Positions 1 to 8,078 of a DNA stretch of 64,000 nucleotides are shown piece after piece. The position numbers were made by a program, and so were the translations under genes. The notes beneath the pieces are model-generated. The model made no database searches and was not told the origin of the DNA. It saw only the letters and a program-made list of their open reading frames with translations. The stretch comes from DATAVB01 sp036267955 (lineage in GTDB: Bacteria; Actinomycetota; Actinomycetes; Mycobacteriales; QHCD01), in assembly GCA_036267955.1 (NCBI GenBank), contig DATAVB010000124.1:1-64000 (forward strand). The letters run 5' to 3'. Position 1 is the first letter of the stretch. Every line of letters begins with the position of its first letter.

Positions 1-10
1 CCGTCGCCAT
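1..10 (-). CDS. Start of a leftward gene cut by the window edge
   Basis: On the minus strand an ATG at position 10 follows a strong Shine-Dalgarno sequence (GAGAGGAGACC, about positions 18-28) at good spacing, and the frame (ATG GCG ACG) runs off the left edge. Only three codons are visible, so nothing can be said about the product. The call rests on the ribosome binding site alone. Confidence 0.35.
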
Positions 11-209
11 CTGCCGGGTCTCCTCTCGCCGAATGTTCAGAACCCGACAGTAGGCAGCCACGACGACATCGGTGTTAAACCGCTGCGGCGTAAGTGTTTC
101 GGCGGTTCAATGACAGGAACCTGCCGCCTGCCTGCATGATCAACATTGTTCTGTTATCGGGTGTCGGTAACCCGGCTCGCGCAGCCCGTTGTGGACGCCA
201 CGCCCGGTT

Positions 210-491
210 TCAGGGGGAAAGCCAGCGGTCGAACCAGTCACGGGTTCGCCGGAGTACGTCGAGTTGGTGGTTGCGTTCGCGGATCGAGTGCGGCTCTCTG
301 GGATAGACGACGTACTCGTGTTCGACCCCGAACTGGCACAGCGCGCGGTGGAAGAATTCCGCCTGGGCGACCGGGACATTCGTGTCGTACTCACCCAGAT
401 GATCAACGACCATCCGGACCGCACGATCCCGCTGCTGCTTCGGATACTGCTTCGGCGTGACACCGATCCTCTCGCAAAGGACCGGAACCAA
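210..491 (-). pseudogene. Chimeric relic: IS3 OrfA start joined to S9 peptidase tail
   Basis: The 93-codon frame reads as two unrelated families. The first part (about residues 13-35, with YPKQQRDRAVRMVVDHLGEY) resembles the N-terminus of IS3-family transposase OrfA. From about residue 36 (DTNVPVAQAEFFHRAL) to the end (RTRDWFDRWL) it resembles the C-terminus of an S9-family prolyl oligopeptidase, where TNVP follows a Gly-Glu-x-Asp stretch. The join is at about 384-392 and falls where both families have Gly-Glu-x-Asp, so a short homology may have guided the deletion. The catalytic Ser and Asp regions of the peptidase are absent. The codon where OrfA should start reads ACG rather than ATG. No function is expected. 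Confidence 0.65.
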
Positions 492-535
492 ACCCGTGAC
501 GGTTCACATCTCACCCTGACCAAATCACCCTCACC
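387..535 (-). mobile_element. Terminal fragment of an IS3-family insertion sequence
   Basis: This holds the first 20-odd codons of an OrfA-like frame plus the non-coding end that normally precedes it, including a GAGAGGAT ribosome-binding-like stretch. The rest of the element (helix-turn-helix remainder, OrfB integrase, other inverted repeat) is missing. The inner boundary is the fusion to the S9 peptidase fragment. The outer boundary is approximate, because no partner repeat or target duplication could be identified. Confidence 0.5.
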
Positions 536-747
536 GCGCACGGCGCCGAACACCAGCGCCCCCGAATGACCTTCCGGCCGGGTCTGAACGAGCCAAAGCG
601 CTAAGACATCACTGGGTGACCGCCCGCGAGAGCGCGCGCCCGTCTCATCGCACCTCGGTTGGGGCGGAATGTAAGCGGTCACGCCGGGAAGGTCGCCGAA
701 CTGTGCGCCTGCCGCTCCACCATGGCGACTAGCACGAGCGGTTGCAT

Positions 748-1122
748 CTAGCCGGCGACCTCGGATCGGTCGACGGTGACGATGTCGCTGCGCAGCGGCG
801 CCAACGCGGCGCCGATCTCGGCGATGACCTCAGTAGGAATACCGAGGCCGGTCAGGGTGTCGACCAGATGTCCCACGACGGCGTCGAAGTCGGCGTCGGC
901 GATGTCCAGGCCGGCATGCGCAGCGGCCATATCCCGGCCAGCGTAGATTTCCGATCCGCCGATGGCGGCGGCGATGAAGGCTCGCTGGTGGGACTTCAGC
1001 CGGGCCAGGTCCGCATCGATGAAAAATGGTGCCAGGTTCGGATCCGCCAATACACGGGTGTAGAAGTCATCGACCGCAACCTGCACGGCGGGCGCTCCGC
1101 CGATGGCGTCATAGATGCTCAC
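748..1122 (-). CDS. glbN: Group I truncated haemoglobin (trHbN)
   Basis: The product is a 124-residue 2-over-2 globin of the trHbN group. These proteins bind O2 and NO and in actinobacteria turn NO into nitrate. The family N-terminus (SIYDAIGG), the DDFYTRVLADPNLAPFF helix region and the C-terminal globin core are all present, and length fits the family. I place the start at the GTG at 1122 because AAAGGAG lies 8 nt upstream on the coding strand; longer readings lack a binding site. The gene lies 64 nt downstream of narK in the same direction, so the two probably form a nitrate uptake and NO-detoxification unit. Confidence 0.9.
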   Translation of the reverse strand: MSIYDAIGGAPAVQVAVDDFYTRVLADPNLAPFFIDADLARLKSHQRAFIAAAIGGSEIYAGRDMAAAHAGLDIADADFDAVVGHLVDTLTGLGIPTEVIAEIGAALAPLRSDIVTVDRSEVAG

Positions 1123-1186
1123 GAGACGCACTCCTTTGCTATTGAACGAGACGGGATTGGAACGGAGGAGAAGGGACAGGACACCT

Positions 1187-2611
1187 TTAGATCTCGGCAA
1201 GACGCCGCTGTGACGCACGCATGTAGACCGCCCAGGTGATCGCCACGCAGGCCAGGTAGAAGACGATGAAGCCGATGTAGGCGCCGTCGCCCGTCTTGTA
1301 GGTCAGGAAGGACTGGCGGAAGGCGACATTTACCAACACACCGCCAAACGCTCCGACCGCGCCGGCGATGCCGATCACCGCATTCGCTAGTCGCCGCGAC
1401 TCGTGCTCAATGGCTTCAGGGTCGGCGCCCGCGGCGACCTGCAGTTGCCCCTTGCTGCGAAATATTGCCGGGATCATCTTGTAGGTCGAGCCGTTGCCGA
1501 GACCGGACAGCACAAACAGCGCCAGGAAGCCGACATAGAACAGCTCCAACGACTTCTGTCTGGATGCGGCCAACACGACCGCTGCGGCGATCGCCATCGC
1601 CAGGAAGTTCCAGAACGTCGTCCTCGCGCCACCGAAACGGTCAGCCAGCCATCCACCGACCGGGCGGATCAATGAGCCGATGAAGGGGCCCAGAAACGTC
1701 AGGTACGCGATCTTGACCGGATCCAACTTCCCGGCAGTAAGAAAGTGAGCACCGAACTCGTTCTGCAGCACCTGCCCGAACGCGAAGCTGAAACCGATGA
1801 ACGAACCGAACGTGCCGATATAGAGAACCGCGATGATCCAGGTGTGCGGCTGCCGGCAGGCGTCACGCATCGCATGCTTCTCATTGCGAACGTGCGCAAG
1901 GTTGTCCATGAACAGGGCCGCGCCGAGCGCCGCCAGCACGATCAGCGGGATGTAGATCTCGAGCACGACCCGCGGATGGCCCTTGCCCGCAGTCGCAAGC
2001 ACCGCCAACCCAACCAGTTGCACCACTGCCACACCCAGATTGCCGCCACCGGCATTCAGACCCAACGCCCAGCCTTTGAGACGCTGCGGGTAGAAGGAGT
2101 TGATGTTGGCCATCGACGAGGCGAAGTTTCCACCGCCAACACCGGCAAGCGCGGCGATCACCAGCAGCGTGTCGAACGAGACACCGGGTTTGAGCACAAA
2201 CGCGGCCCCGATCGTCGGCACCAACAACAGACTGGCGCTGACGATCGTCCAGTTCCGACCACCGAACTTCGCCACCGCAAACGTGTACGGCAGGCGCACA
2301 CCGGCGCCCAATGCCGTCGGCAATGTCGTCAGCAGAAACTTCTGCGCCGCCGCCGTCTTCAGGTCATGGCTTATCCCGTACTCCGGAGTCAGGAAGAGCA
2401 CGAAGACCGACCACAAACTCCAGATAGAAAACCCGACATGCTCCGAGAAGATCGAGCACGCGAGGTTACGCCCAGCCACTCGGGAACCGGCGCGATTCCA
2501 AAACCCCGGATCCTCCGGTCGCCAGTCCCGAATCCACCTTCCTGACCTCGCCTGCGTCAGCGTCGACGCAGAATTCGACTGGCCCGCGGTCGTTGTCGTT
2601 GTCGTTGTCAT
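1187..2611 (-). CDS. narK: NarK-type nitrate/nitrite transporter
   Basis: This is a 474-residue MFS transporter of the nitrate-nitrite porter family, in the inner membrane. The family signature GGGNFASSMANINSFYP is present around residue 165, and 12 membrane spans are expected from the alternating hydrophobic blocks. The N-terminus has a run of seven Thr followed by a soluble stretch of about 50 residues. The ATG at 2611 is preceded by GAAGGA. The globin gene follows directly, which points to nitrate respiration or assimilation with coupled NO protection. No nitrate reductase gene is in the window. Confidence 0.92.
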   Translation of the reverse strand: MTTTTTTTAGQSNSASTLTQARSGRWIRDWRPEDPGFWNRAGSRVAGRNLACSIFSEHVGFSIWSLWSVFVLFLTPEYGISHDLKTAAAQKFLLTTLPTALGAGVRLPYTFAVAKFGGRNWTIVSASLLLVPTIGAAFVLKPGVSFDTLLVIAALAGVGGGNFASSMANINSFYPQRLKGWALGLNAGGGNLGVAVVQLVGLAVLATAGKGHPRVVLEIYIPLIVLAALGAALFMDNLAHVRNEKHAMRDACRQPHTWIIAVLYIGTFGSFIGFSFAFGQVLQNEFGAHFLTAGKLDPVKIAYLTFLGPFIGSLIRPVGGWLADRFGGARTTFWNFLAMAIAAAVVLAASRQKSLELFYVGFLALFVLSGLGNGSTYKMIPAIFRSKGQLQVAAGADPEAIEHESRRLANAVIGIAGAVGAFGGVLVNVAFRQSFLTYKTGDGAYIGFIVFYLACVAITWAVYMRASQRRLAEI

Positions 2612-2689
2612 GGAACGTCCTTCACGTGGGTGCTCGGTTGATCGGTAGAGATCAACTCAAACGATCACGCTAGGAAGGCCCCGTTTCTC

Positions 2690-2702
2690 GACCATTAGGG
2701 TC
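2690..2702. promoter_or_regulatory. 13-bp inverted repeat upstream of narK
   Basis: GACC and GGTC flank ATTAG, about 80 bp upstream of the narK start. It is a candidate operator only. The remaining 2612-2881 spacer shows no further gene. Confidence 0.3.
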
Positions 2703-2881
2703 ACACGACTACGGCGAAACATCTTCCGCACAACGGCTCGACCGCGCGGTGAGATCCCATACCGTCTCTGCACACGGTTGAATGGACAGGGCCAATCGCG
2801 GCCACCCCAATAACCCCGAGTTGATGCTGGACAACGAGATCGCTGCGGACATGGTCCAGGCCGGCCGGTCCGCGGAAAGAG

Positions 2882-3520
2882 CTAGCCGATCGGGGTTTTC
2901 GTATCGGTCAGCGCGGCTCGCAACAGCGCGACCGACCGATCGCGCTGTATCGGGTCCAGCGCCAGCCGGTCATAGGCCATGCAGAGCCCGCCGAGCACGA
3001 CCCGTACGTCCTCGTACGTCACGTCCTTCCGGATCGTGCCGACGTTTTGCGACCGACGCAACAACTCGGCCGATCGTTGGGTCAGCGCAGACATCCACTC
3101 CTCGCGGCGGCGACGTACCTCCGGATCGGACTCCGCGATCGCCCGCGCGACCGCCTTGTGCGCCGACTCACGCACCACCGCGTCGACGTACTCAAAGAAC
3201 GCCTCACCGGGATCCGGGGAGTTCAGCAGCTCCTCCACGATGTTGATCAGCTGGTCGAAATGTGCGTGGACGACCGCCTCGTGCAGTTCACGCTTGGTGG
3301 GGAAATGCCGGTAGACCGTGCCCACGCCGACGCCGGCATGGTGGGCGATCTCGTCGATGGGGGCGTCGAGCCCCTGCTTGGACAGCACCTCTTCGGCCGC
3401 GGCCAGCACCTTTGCGCGGTTTCGCCGGGCGTCAGCCCGCAATCGACGCTCACCACAGGGCGACTCGTCTGGGCACGTCTCAAGGTTGCCGGTGACCCCG
3501 ACCAGCTTCGTCTCGCTCAT
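2882..3520 (-). CDS. TetR-family repressor of the divergent MFS pump
   Basis: This is a 212-residue regulator. The helix-turn-helix (APIDEIAHHAGVGVGTVYRHFPTKRELHEAV) lies about residues 45-75 and is followed by an all-helical ligand-binding half. I chose the ATG at 3520, giving MSETKLVG, preceded by GTGAGGG. An upstream TTG at 3553 is also in frame but would start inside the operator. The gene is divergent from the MFS exporter at 3652 and the shared spacer holds a strong palindrome at 3555-3598, so it most likely represses the exporter and itself. The inducer is unknown. Confidence 0.88.
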   Translation of the reverse strand: MSETKLVGVTGNLETCPDESPCGERRLRADARRNRAKVLAAAEEVLSKQGLDAPIDEIAHHAGVGVGTVYRHFPTKRELHEAVVHAHFDQLINIVEELLNSPDPGEAFFEYVDAVVRESAHKAVARAIAESDPEVRRRREEWMSALTQRSAELLRRSQNVGTIRKDVTYEDVRVVLGGLCMAYDRLALDPIQRDRSVALLRAALTDTKTPIG

Positions 3521-3554
3521 TACCGGAACCCTCACTCCAAATACGGTTGACAAC

Positions 3555-3598
3555 CGGAACCTGCACTCCGTATCGTGCCATACGGAGTCAACGTTCCG
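3555..3598. promoter_or_regulatory. TetR operator between the repressor and MFS genes
   Basis: A perfect inverted repeat has 9-bp arms ACTCCGTAT and ATACGGAGT with a 6-nt centre (3565-3588). It is extended by matching outer hexamers CGGAAC (3555-3560) and GTTCCG (3593-3598). The left half (CCGGAACC-N-CACTCC pattern, 3554-3569) is repeated with few changes at 3523-3538, next to the TetR start, giving a possible second half-site. Confidence 0.8.
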
Positions 3599-3651
3599 AT
3601 TGTAGCTTCAACCAGCGCGATCGGAACCCAGTCAGTTAGAAGGAGCTCGCG

Positions 3652-5172
3652 TTGTCAGCCTCTACATCTGGGATTTCTGTTCCCGAGGCACCCGCCGTCC
3701 GCGCGACCCGCCGGGATCCGGCTGGTCCGCGGTCGAAGATGCTTGCGCTGGCCGTCATTGTGACCTGCCAGCTCATGGTTGTGCTCGACGCCACGGTCGT
3801 CAACATCGCGTTGCCGGGCATCCAGCACAGCCTCCACTTTTCCGCCACCAGTCTGTCGTGGGTCGTGAACGCATATGCGCTGACCTTCGGCGGGCTGATG
3901 TTGCTCGGTGGTCGTGCCGGCGACATCCTCGGTCGGCGCCGGGTATTCATGTTCGGCATCGGCCTGTTCACGGCCGCCTCGTTGCTGGGTGGTTTCGCCA
4001 CCTCGGCCGCGTGGCTCCTCATCGCCCGGGCAATTCAGGGCGTCGGCGGTGCGATCGCCTCGCCGACCGCACTCGCGTTGATCACCGGCAACTTCGCCGA
4101 AGGCCGGGAACGCACCCGGGCCATGGGCGTTTACGCCGCGGTGTCGGCCGGCGGCGGCTCGCTCGGGCTGGTGCTCGGCGGCATGCTCACCGACTGGGCG
4201 TCCTGGCGGTGGGTGCTGTTCATCAACGTTCCGATCGGGCTCGGCCTGATCGCGCTGACCCCGCGGTTCCTGGCCGAGACCGAGCGACGCCCCGGACACT
4301 TCGACGTGTTGGGTGCGGCCACCTCGACTGCCGGGATCGCGGCGGTGGTTTACGGATTCATTCGCGCCGCCTCCGACGGCTGGAGCAATTCGTTGGCGAT
4401 TGGCGCGTTCGTTGCCGGTGTCGTATTGCTCGCCGGATTCTTCGCGATCGAGACCCGCGCCACCCAGCCGATCGTCCCGCTGCGCCTGTTCTCCGACCGC
4501 AACAGGGCCACCGCGTATGCAGCGCGGTTGTTCCTGGTGGCCGGCGTGTTCGGCATGTTCTTCTTCCTGCCGCAGTTCCTGCAGGACGTACTCGGCTTCA
4601 GCCCGCTGACCGCCGGGCTGGCACTGCTGCCGATGACCGGCGCGTTGTTCGTCACCGCGCAGGTCGTGGCAAGGGTGTTGCCGCGCACCGGCCAGAAGCC
4701 GCTGATGGTCGGCGGCGCCGCGCTGGCCACCGCTGGGCTGGCGTGGCTGTCTCAGATCTCGGCGACCAGCGGATACGTCGACGCGATCCTCGGCCCGACG
4801 ATCCTGGTCGCGATCGGCATGGCGCCGTTGTTCGTGACGCTGACCCTGGCCGCGCTCGCCGGTGTCGCGCCGAGGGACGCGGGCGCCGCGGCCGGGATGG
4901 TCAACGTGATGCAGCAGGTCGGCGGTGCGCTCGGCCTGTCGGTGTTGGTAACGGTGTTCGGTACGGCCAGCCGGCACGCCGCCCACGATCCGGCTGTCCG
5001 TTCAGCCACCGCGCAGGCACATCACATCATGGCGGCCGGGGTGAGCAGCGCGTTCACCGTGGCCGCGATCAGCGCGGCAATCGTGCTCGCGCTGGTCACC
5101 CTCGCGATTCGGTCCAAGCCGGCAGCGCGGCCGGCGACCCCGATCCGGCAGGAAGTGGAGCCGGCGGCCTGA
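3652..5172 (+). CDS. DHA2-family (EmrB/QacA) drug efflux transporter
   Basis: The product is a 506-residue MFS antiporter with about 14 membrane spans. MVVLDATVVNIALPGIQ in the first span is the DHA2 motif C-like signature, and GGRAGDILGRRRVF is motif A in the first cytoplasmic loop. The start is a TTG at 3652 with AGAAGGAG 6 nt upstream. It probably exports a toxic organic compound at the expense of the proton gradient. The divergent TetR gene and shared palindrome make it a repressor-pump pair. The substrate cannot be predicted. Confidence 0.88.
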   Translation: MSASTSGISVPEAPAVRATRRDPAGPRSKMLALAVIVTCQLMVVLDATVVNIALPGIQHSLHFSATSLSWVVNAYALTFGGLMLLGGRAGDILGRRRVFMFGIGLFTAASLLGGFATSAAWLLIARAIQGVGGAIASPTALALITGNFAEGRERTRAMGVYAAVSAGGGSLGLVLGGMLTDWASWRWVLFINVPIGLGLIALTPRFLAETERRPGHFDVLGAATSTAGIAAVVYGFIRAASDGWSNSLAIGAFVAGVVLLAGFFAIETRATQPIVPLRLFSDRNRATAYAARLFLVAGVFGMFFFLPQFLQDVLGFSPLTAGLALLPMTGALFVTAQVVARVLPRTGQKPLMVGGAALATAGLAWLSQISATSGYVDAILGPTILVAIGMAPLFVTLTLAALAGVAPRDAGAAAGMVNVMQQVGGALGLSVLVTVFGTASRHAAHDPAVRSATAQAHHIMAAGVSSAFTVAAISAAIVLALVTLAIRSKPAARPATPIRQEVEPAA

Positions 5173-5199
5173 TTGAGTCGCCTGGCCCCGCCACCACGG

Positions 5200-5242
5200 T
5201 CGGGATGGGTTCGTACGCAGGACATTGACGAACCCATCCCGA
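5200..5242. terminator. Hairpin terminator after the MFS gene
   Basis: Perfect 15-bp arms TCGGGATGGGTTCGT and ACGAACCCATCCCGA enclose a 13-nt loop, 27 bp after the MFS stop. There is no T-tract, as is common for actinobacterial hairpin terminators. Confidence 0.65.
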
Positions 5243-5273
5243 TCATGGAATGCCTCCTATCTAAGGAGCAGAC

Positions 5274-5456
5274 ATGACGGTCGTTGCGCTATGGGCCGCG
5301 GTGGTCCGCTACGTGTGGCGGGCCTGGCGATCAGACCGGAACGGGTACTCGGCCGGCAGGTCGCGCATCCGGTCCGGGTCGATCTCGCCGATCAACCGGA
5401 CCTGGTCCGATCCGCACGAGGCAGCAGCAGCCGATCTGCCGAATTCGGTTCGTTGA
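5274..5456 (+). CDS. Possible 60-residue small protein with a masked ribosome site
   Basis: The ATG at 5274 has AAGGAG at ideal spacing. CTCCT at 5251-5255 can pair with that AGGAG (loop of about 5 nt), so the site may be hidden in a hairpin. The product begins MTVVALWAAVVRYVWRAWRS, a short hydrophobic then basic stretch, and ends in a Ser/Pro-rich tail. The last 65 nt overlap the 3' end of the Fic gene on the other strand. I recognise no family. It may be a real small membrane peptide or a chance frame. Confidence 0.3.
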   Translation: MTVVALWAAVVRYVWRAWRSDRNGYSAGRSRIRSGSISPINRTWSDPHEAAAADLPNSVR

Positions 5457-6882
5457 ATGCGTGGGTCGCTCCGAGCGTTAGCCGTGCGATGTCGAGCGTG
5501 GCCCAAGAGGCTTGAGCGGTGTAGTTGTGGGCGTAACGGAGCGCCTTGATCAACACGCCCGCCCGGTCTTGGCGGGTGAGCACGCGCAACCCGTCGAGGT
5601 AGTCGTCCCGGAACACGGTCGGCACGATGATGCGCGCCTGCGCGCCGGCGACGAGTTCAACGTTCATCATCACGCGGGCGGCGCGACCGTTACCGTCGTC
5701 GAAGGGATGTACCTCGCTGACGAGGAACATCGTGTAGGTGGCCCGCTCGAATGGGGTGTCCAGCTCGGCGAGGCGCGACCAGCCGGCGCGCAGGGTGCCG
5801 TCGACAAGTCCGGGGAGCACGAAGGCGGTATCACCAGCGCGGTTAGCCAATTGTTTGAACATCCCGGGGTTCTTGTCGGGTCGGCCGGCCAGGATGGTGG
5901 CGTGCCGCGACCGGAGGAGCTGCACGAAGTCGTCCGCGTCCCGGGCGAGTGTCTGCATCTCGGCGAGATCGTTGACCACTCGGTAGGTGCCGAGCAGGTC
6001 GTGGCTGTCCTCGGCGCGCCCCGGGATGTCGGCTCCGTCGTAAACAATCGCCAGGGCTTGGTCGACTTCGAACTCGGTGCCTTCGATGAAGTTGCTGAAG
6101 TACGCCTCGAAGAACGGTAGATGCGCGTATCTCCGGTCCGTTGGGTCTGCGACGGGACGGTTCTGCGGCGCCGACTGGTGCAAGGCGTCGATGAGAATGC
6201 CGAACAGCCGCATCCGGTCCCGGTCGTAGGGCCGGCCGGCTTGGCGCGCGGTGAGTGCTTTCGAGCCGGTCTTCGTTTGCTGCGTGCCGAGGGCCGCCCC
6301 GAGCAAGCGTGAGACGCGGGCGATCCGTTCCGGCGCCGCGCCGAGTGGCTCCGCAAGCGACTCGGCGGCAGCGCGGTAATGCTTCAGTCTCTCCTCGCCA
6401 TCGGTCATCGCAAGACGATCGATCCAGTCGGCCAACTCCTCATCGTTGAGGCTGCGGCGGGCCCGTCCCCCACGGGCGCGTGATGGCGCGGTGTTCTCGA
6501 CGAGCGCGCGGGGCTTGCTGGCCTGGTAGAGGCCACCCGGCAGCAATGTGTCCTCGGGCAACGGACCAACACCTGCACGGGCGCGGACCAGCAGGCCAGG
6601 CAGTCGCGTCTCGCGGTCTCGGCGCGGGTGGACGAGGTACAACGCCTCGTCCGCGGGTCCGCCGGTGAGCGCCGACCGGTCCGTGATCACCGCATCGGGG
6701 TAGAGGTGCCCGACGATGGTGTGCCACTCTCGTTTGACCACCCGGCCTGGGTCGCTGTCGACGTCAGTCGTGTACACGCCGGTCGCCAGCCGCGCGAGCC
6801 GGCCGCGTCGGACCTGGTCGGACAGGGTAGCCGCCGGCAGGTCACCTGCGAAGACGATGCTGCTAACCACGGCGCCCTTCAC
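5392..6882 (-). CDS. AbiEi-like winged-helix domain fused to a Fic AMPylase
   Basis: This 496-residue protein joins two domains. Residues 1-130 resemble the AbiEi-type antitoxin fold of type IV toxin-antitoxin systems: a wing (SDQVRRGRLARLATGVYTTD) and a TDRSALTGG segment. The C-terminal half is a Fic domain with an intact active-site motif HPFDDGNGRAAR at 392-403. A Ser-x3-Glu-Gly motif (SNFIEG, 263-268) matches the inhibitory helix that lies before the Fic core in class II Fic proteins. Fic enzymes transfer AMP or other groups from nucleotides to target hydroxyls. The start is a GTG at 6882, or a GTG four codons later. Two 16-bp repeats sit directly upstream, so the N-terminal domain may bind its own promoter. 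Confidence 0.85.
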   Translation of the reverse strand: MKGAVVSSIVFAGDLPAATLSDQVRRGRLARLATGVYTTDVDSDPGRVVKREWHTIVGHLYPDAVITDRSALTGGPADEALYLVHPRRDRETRLPGLLVRARAGVGPLPEDTLLPGGLYQASKPRALVENTAPSRARGGRARRSLNDEELADWIDRLAMTDGEERLKHYRAAAESLAEPLGAAPERIARVSRLLGAALGTQQTKTGSKALTARQAGRPYDRDRMRLFGILIDALHQSAPQNRPVADPTDRRYAHLPFFEAYFSNFIEGTEFEVDQALAIVYDGADIPGRAEDSHDLLGTYRVVNDLAEMQTLARDADDFVQLLRSRHATILAGRPDKNPGMFKQLANRAGDTAFVLPGLVDGTLRAGWSRLAELDTPFERATYTMFLVSEVHPFDDGNGRAARVMMNVELVAGAQARIIVPTVFRDDYLDGLRVLTRQDRAGVLIKALRYAHNYTAQASWATLDIARLTLGATHAFNEPNSADRLLLPRADRTRSG

Positions 6883-6892
6883 CTCATCCGAG

Positions 6893-6938
6893 GAAATCTG
6901 CGGTTATCTTACCGCGTTCGAAGAAATCTGCGGTTATC
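6893..6938. promoter_or_regulatory. Pair of 16-bp direct repeats before the AbiEi-Fic gene
   Basis: GAAATCTGCGGTTATC occurs at 6893-6908 and again at 6923-6938, exactly 30 bp apart (about three helical turns), 10-56 bp upstream of the GTG start. This is a strong candidate operator for autoregulation by the AbiEi-like domain. The truncated frame at 6909-7277 ends inside this region. Confidence 0.6.
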
Positions 6939-7277
6939 GCGGCTGCACTCGTCGTGCGATGGCCGGAAGCGTCGTCCTGCAGCAGACGGCCATCGACCGC
7001 CCGCCGATGCGACCAGACAGCACGTGATTGGAGCGGCCCGGGTCGGCGCGTGGCGGGCGAGCGCCTGCGGCAACTGATCGTCATGCTCCACATAGGACAA
7101 TCCGTACCGGGCGGCCAAACCGGGAAGCTTGGCGATCTCCGCCGACTCCGCTGCCGCCCCCTGACGGACGACCCTGCGGTATACCGGACCGACCAGTACG
7201 GCGATGCCCGCCCAGAACAGCACGGTCACCGCGACCCCGCCGAGGACAGCGGGTGTCCCCCAGCCGTTTGCCGGCAT
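6909..7277 (-). pseudogene. Truncated single-span membrane protein
   Basis: The ATG at 7277 (preceded by GGTGGAAGA) opens a 122-codon frame. Residues 5-30 form one clear membrane span (GTPAVLGGVAVTVLFWAGIA), followed by a charged segment (KLPGLAARYGLSYVEHDDQL) like the start of a soluble domain. After about residue 75 the sequence turns into low-complexity Arg/Ser-rich text and the frame ends inside the direct repeats before the Fic gene. I read it as a gene that lost its 3' part when the Fic locus was joined to it. Confidence 0.45.
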
Positions 7278-7411
7278 TCTTCCACCGCGGCGGCGGAGCG
7301 CCCACCTCTCGCCCGCGGCCGGCCGACCGCAGGCGACCCTCATCGCGTGTCCCATATACCGGATTAGACCCGACAGCAACGGGCGTACCAACACGGCCAG
7401 CGTCGTCCTGG

Positions 7412-7720
7412 TCAGTCCTGATACGCGGCACGGGCTTGCGCGTAGCGGCGTAGGTCAATTTCCTCCCGTACACACACGACAGGTGTGGTGATCGCGGCGA
7501 GCGCGGTCCAGCCGATGGCGGCTATCCACAGCGGCCATCGAGGAAGGTCGACCGCGAGCACCACCACGCCCAGGACGTACTGGGACCCGGCGATCGCTAC
7601 GACCCAGTACCGCGCGAACTCGTCGTCGTACACGTCAAGGCCGGCGATCACCACCAGCAGGATCATCCAGACCAGCCCATGCGGCCGATTATCCGACCGG
7701 GCCACATTCAGCGAATCCAC
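7412..7720 (-). CDS. Small membrane protein of unknown function
   Basis: The frame encodes about 102 residues with three probable membrane spans (LVWMILLVVIAGLDVY; YWVVAIAGSQYVLGVVVLAV; LWIAAIGWTALAAITTPVV) and a short charged C-terminal tail (REEIDLRRYAQARAAYQD). The start is uncertain. I suggest the GTG at 7720, although it overlaps the DUF2218 gene by 32 nt and has no clear ribosome site. Coupled translation from the preceding gene is possible. Confidence 0.5.
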   Translation of the reverse strand: MDSLNVARSDNRPHGLVWMILLVVIAGLDVYDDEFARYWVVAIAGSQYVLGVVVLAVDLPRWPLWIAAIGWTALAAITTPVVCVREEIDLRRYAQARAAYQD

Positions 7721-8078
7721 CTGGAATGCCCGGGATGGCTTCCCAGACCACCGCCAGGTCGTCACGTCGGGCGATCGTGCCGAGGCGCGCGGCGACAAGG
7801 TCCTGGATCCGTTGCAGGCTGTCCGCATCGTCGGCTTCGGCGCGCAGTATCAGCGTTCCCTGGGTGGCGTGCATGACCCACCGACCCCAGCTCAGACTGA
7901 CGACTCCGTCGGTGTCGGACCATTCAACCTGCCGCACCTGCGGGGGCGGCAGGTTGTCGTCACCGTGGTTGCGCGGCCGATGCCCGCGGAACCGACTCAT
8001 CTCGTTGGCGTGTCGGGCGAGTTGGACGAGGTACCGGCCCGGACGGTCGGTCGTGACCTGGGCTTGGGAGGTCAACAT
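7689..8078 (-). CDS. DUF2218 family protein
   Basis: This 129-residue protein fits the small DUF2218 family: RYLVQLARHANEM near the N-terminus, a SLSWGRWVM strand, LILRAEADDADSLQRIQDLVAARL, and a final AVVWE segment. No biochemical role is established for the family. The ATG at 8078 overlaps the end of the methyltransferase relic by 7 nt, suggesting the two were once co-translated. The C-terminus runs a little past the usual family end. Confidence 0.75.
   Translation of the reverse strand: MLTSQAQVTTDRPGRYLVQLARHANEMSRFRGHRPRNHGDDNLPPPQVRQVEWSDTDGVVSLSWGRWVMHATQGTLILRAEADDADSLQRIQDLVAARLGTIARRDDLAVVWEAIPGIPGGFAECGPVG

Noticed and set aside
140..682. 180-residue minus-strand frame covering the IS scar
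   Set aside because: Its Arg/Ser-rich text has no homology and a different frame in the same region carries the IS3 and S9 matches.
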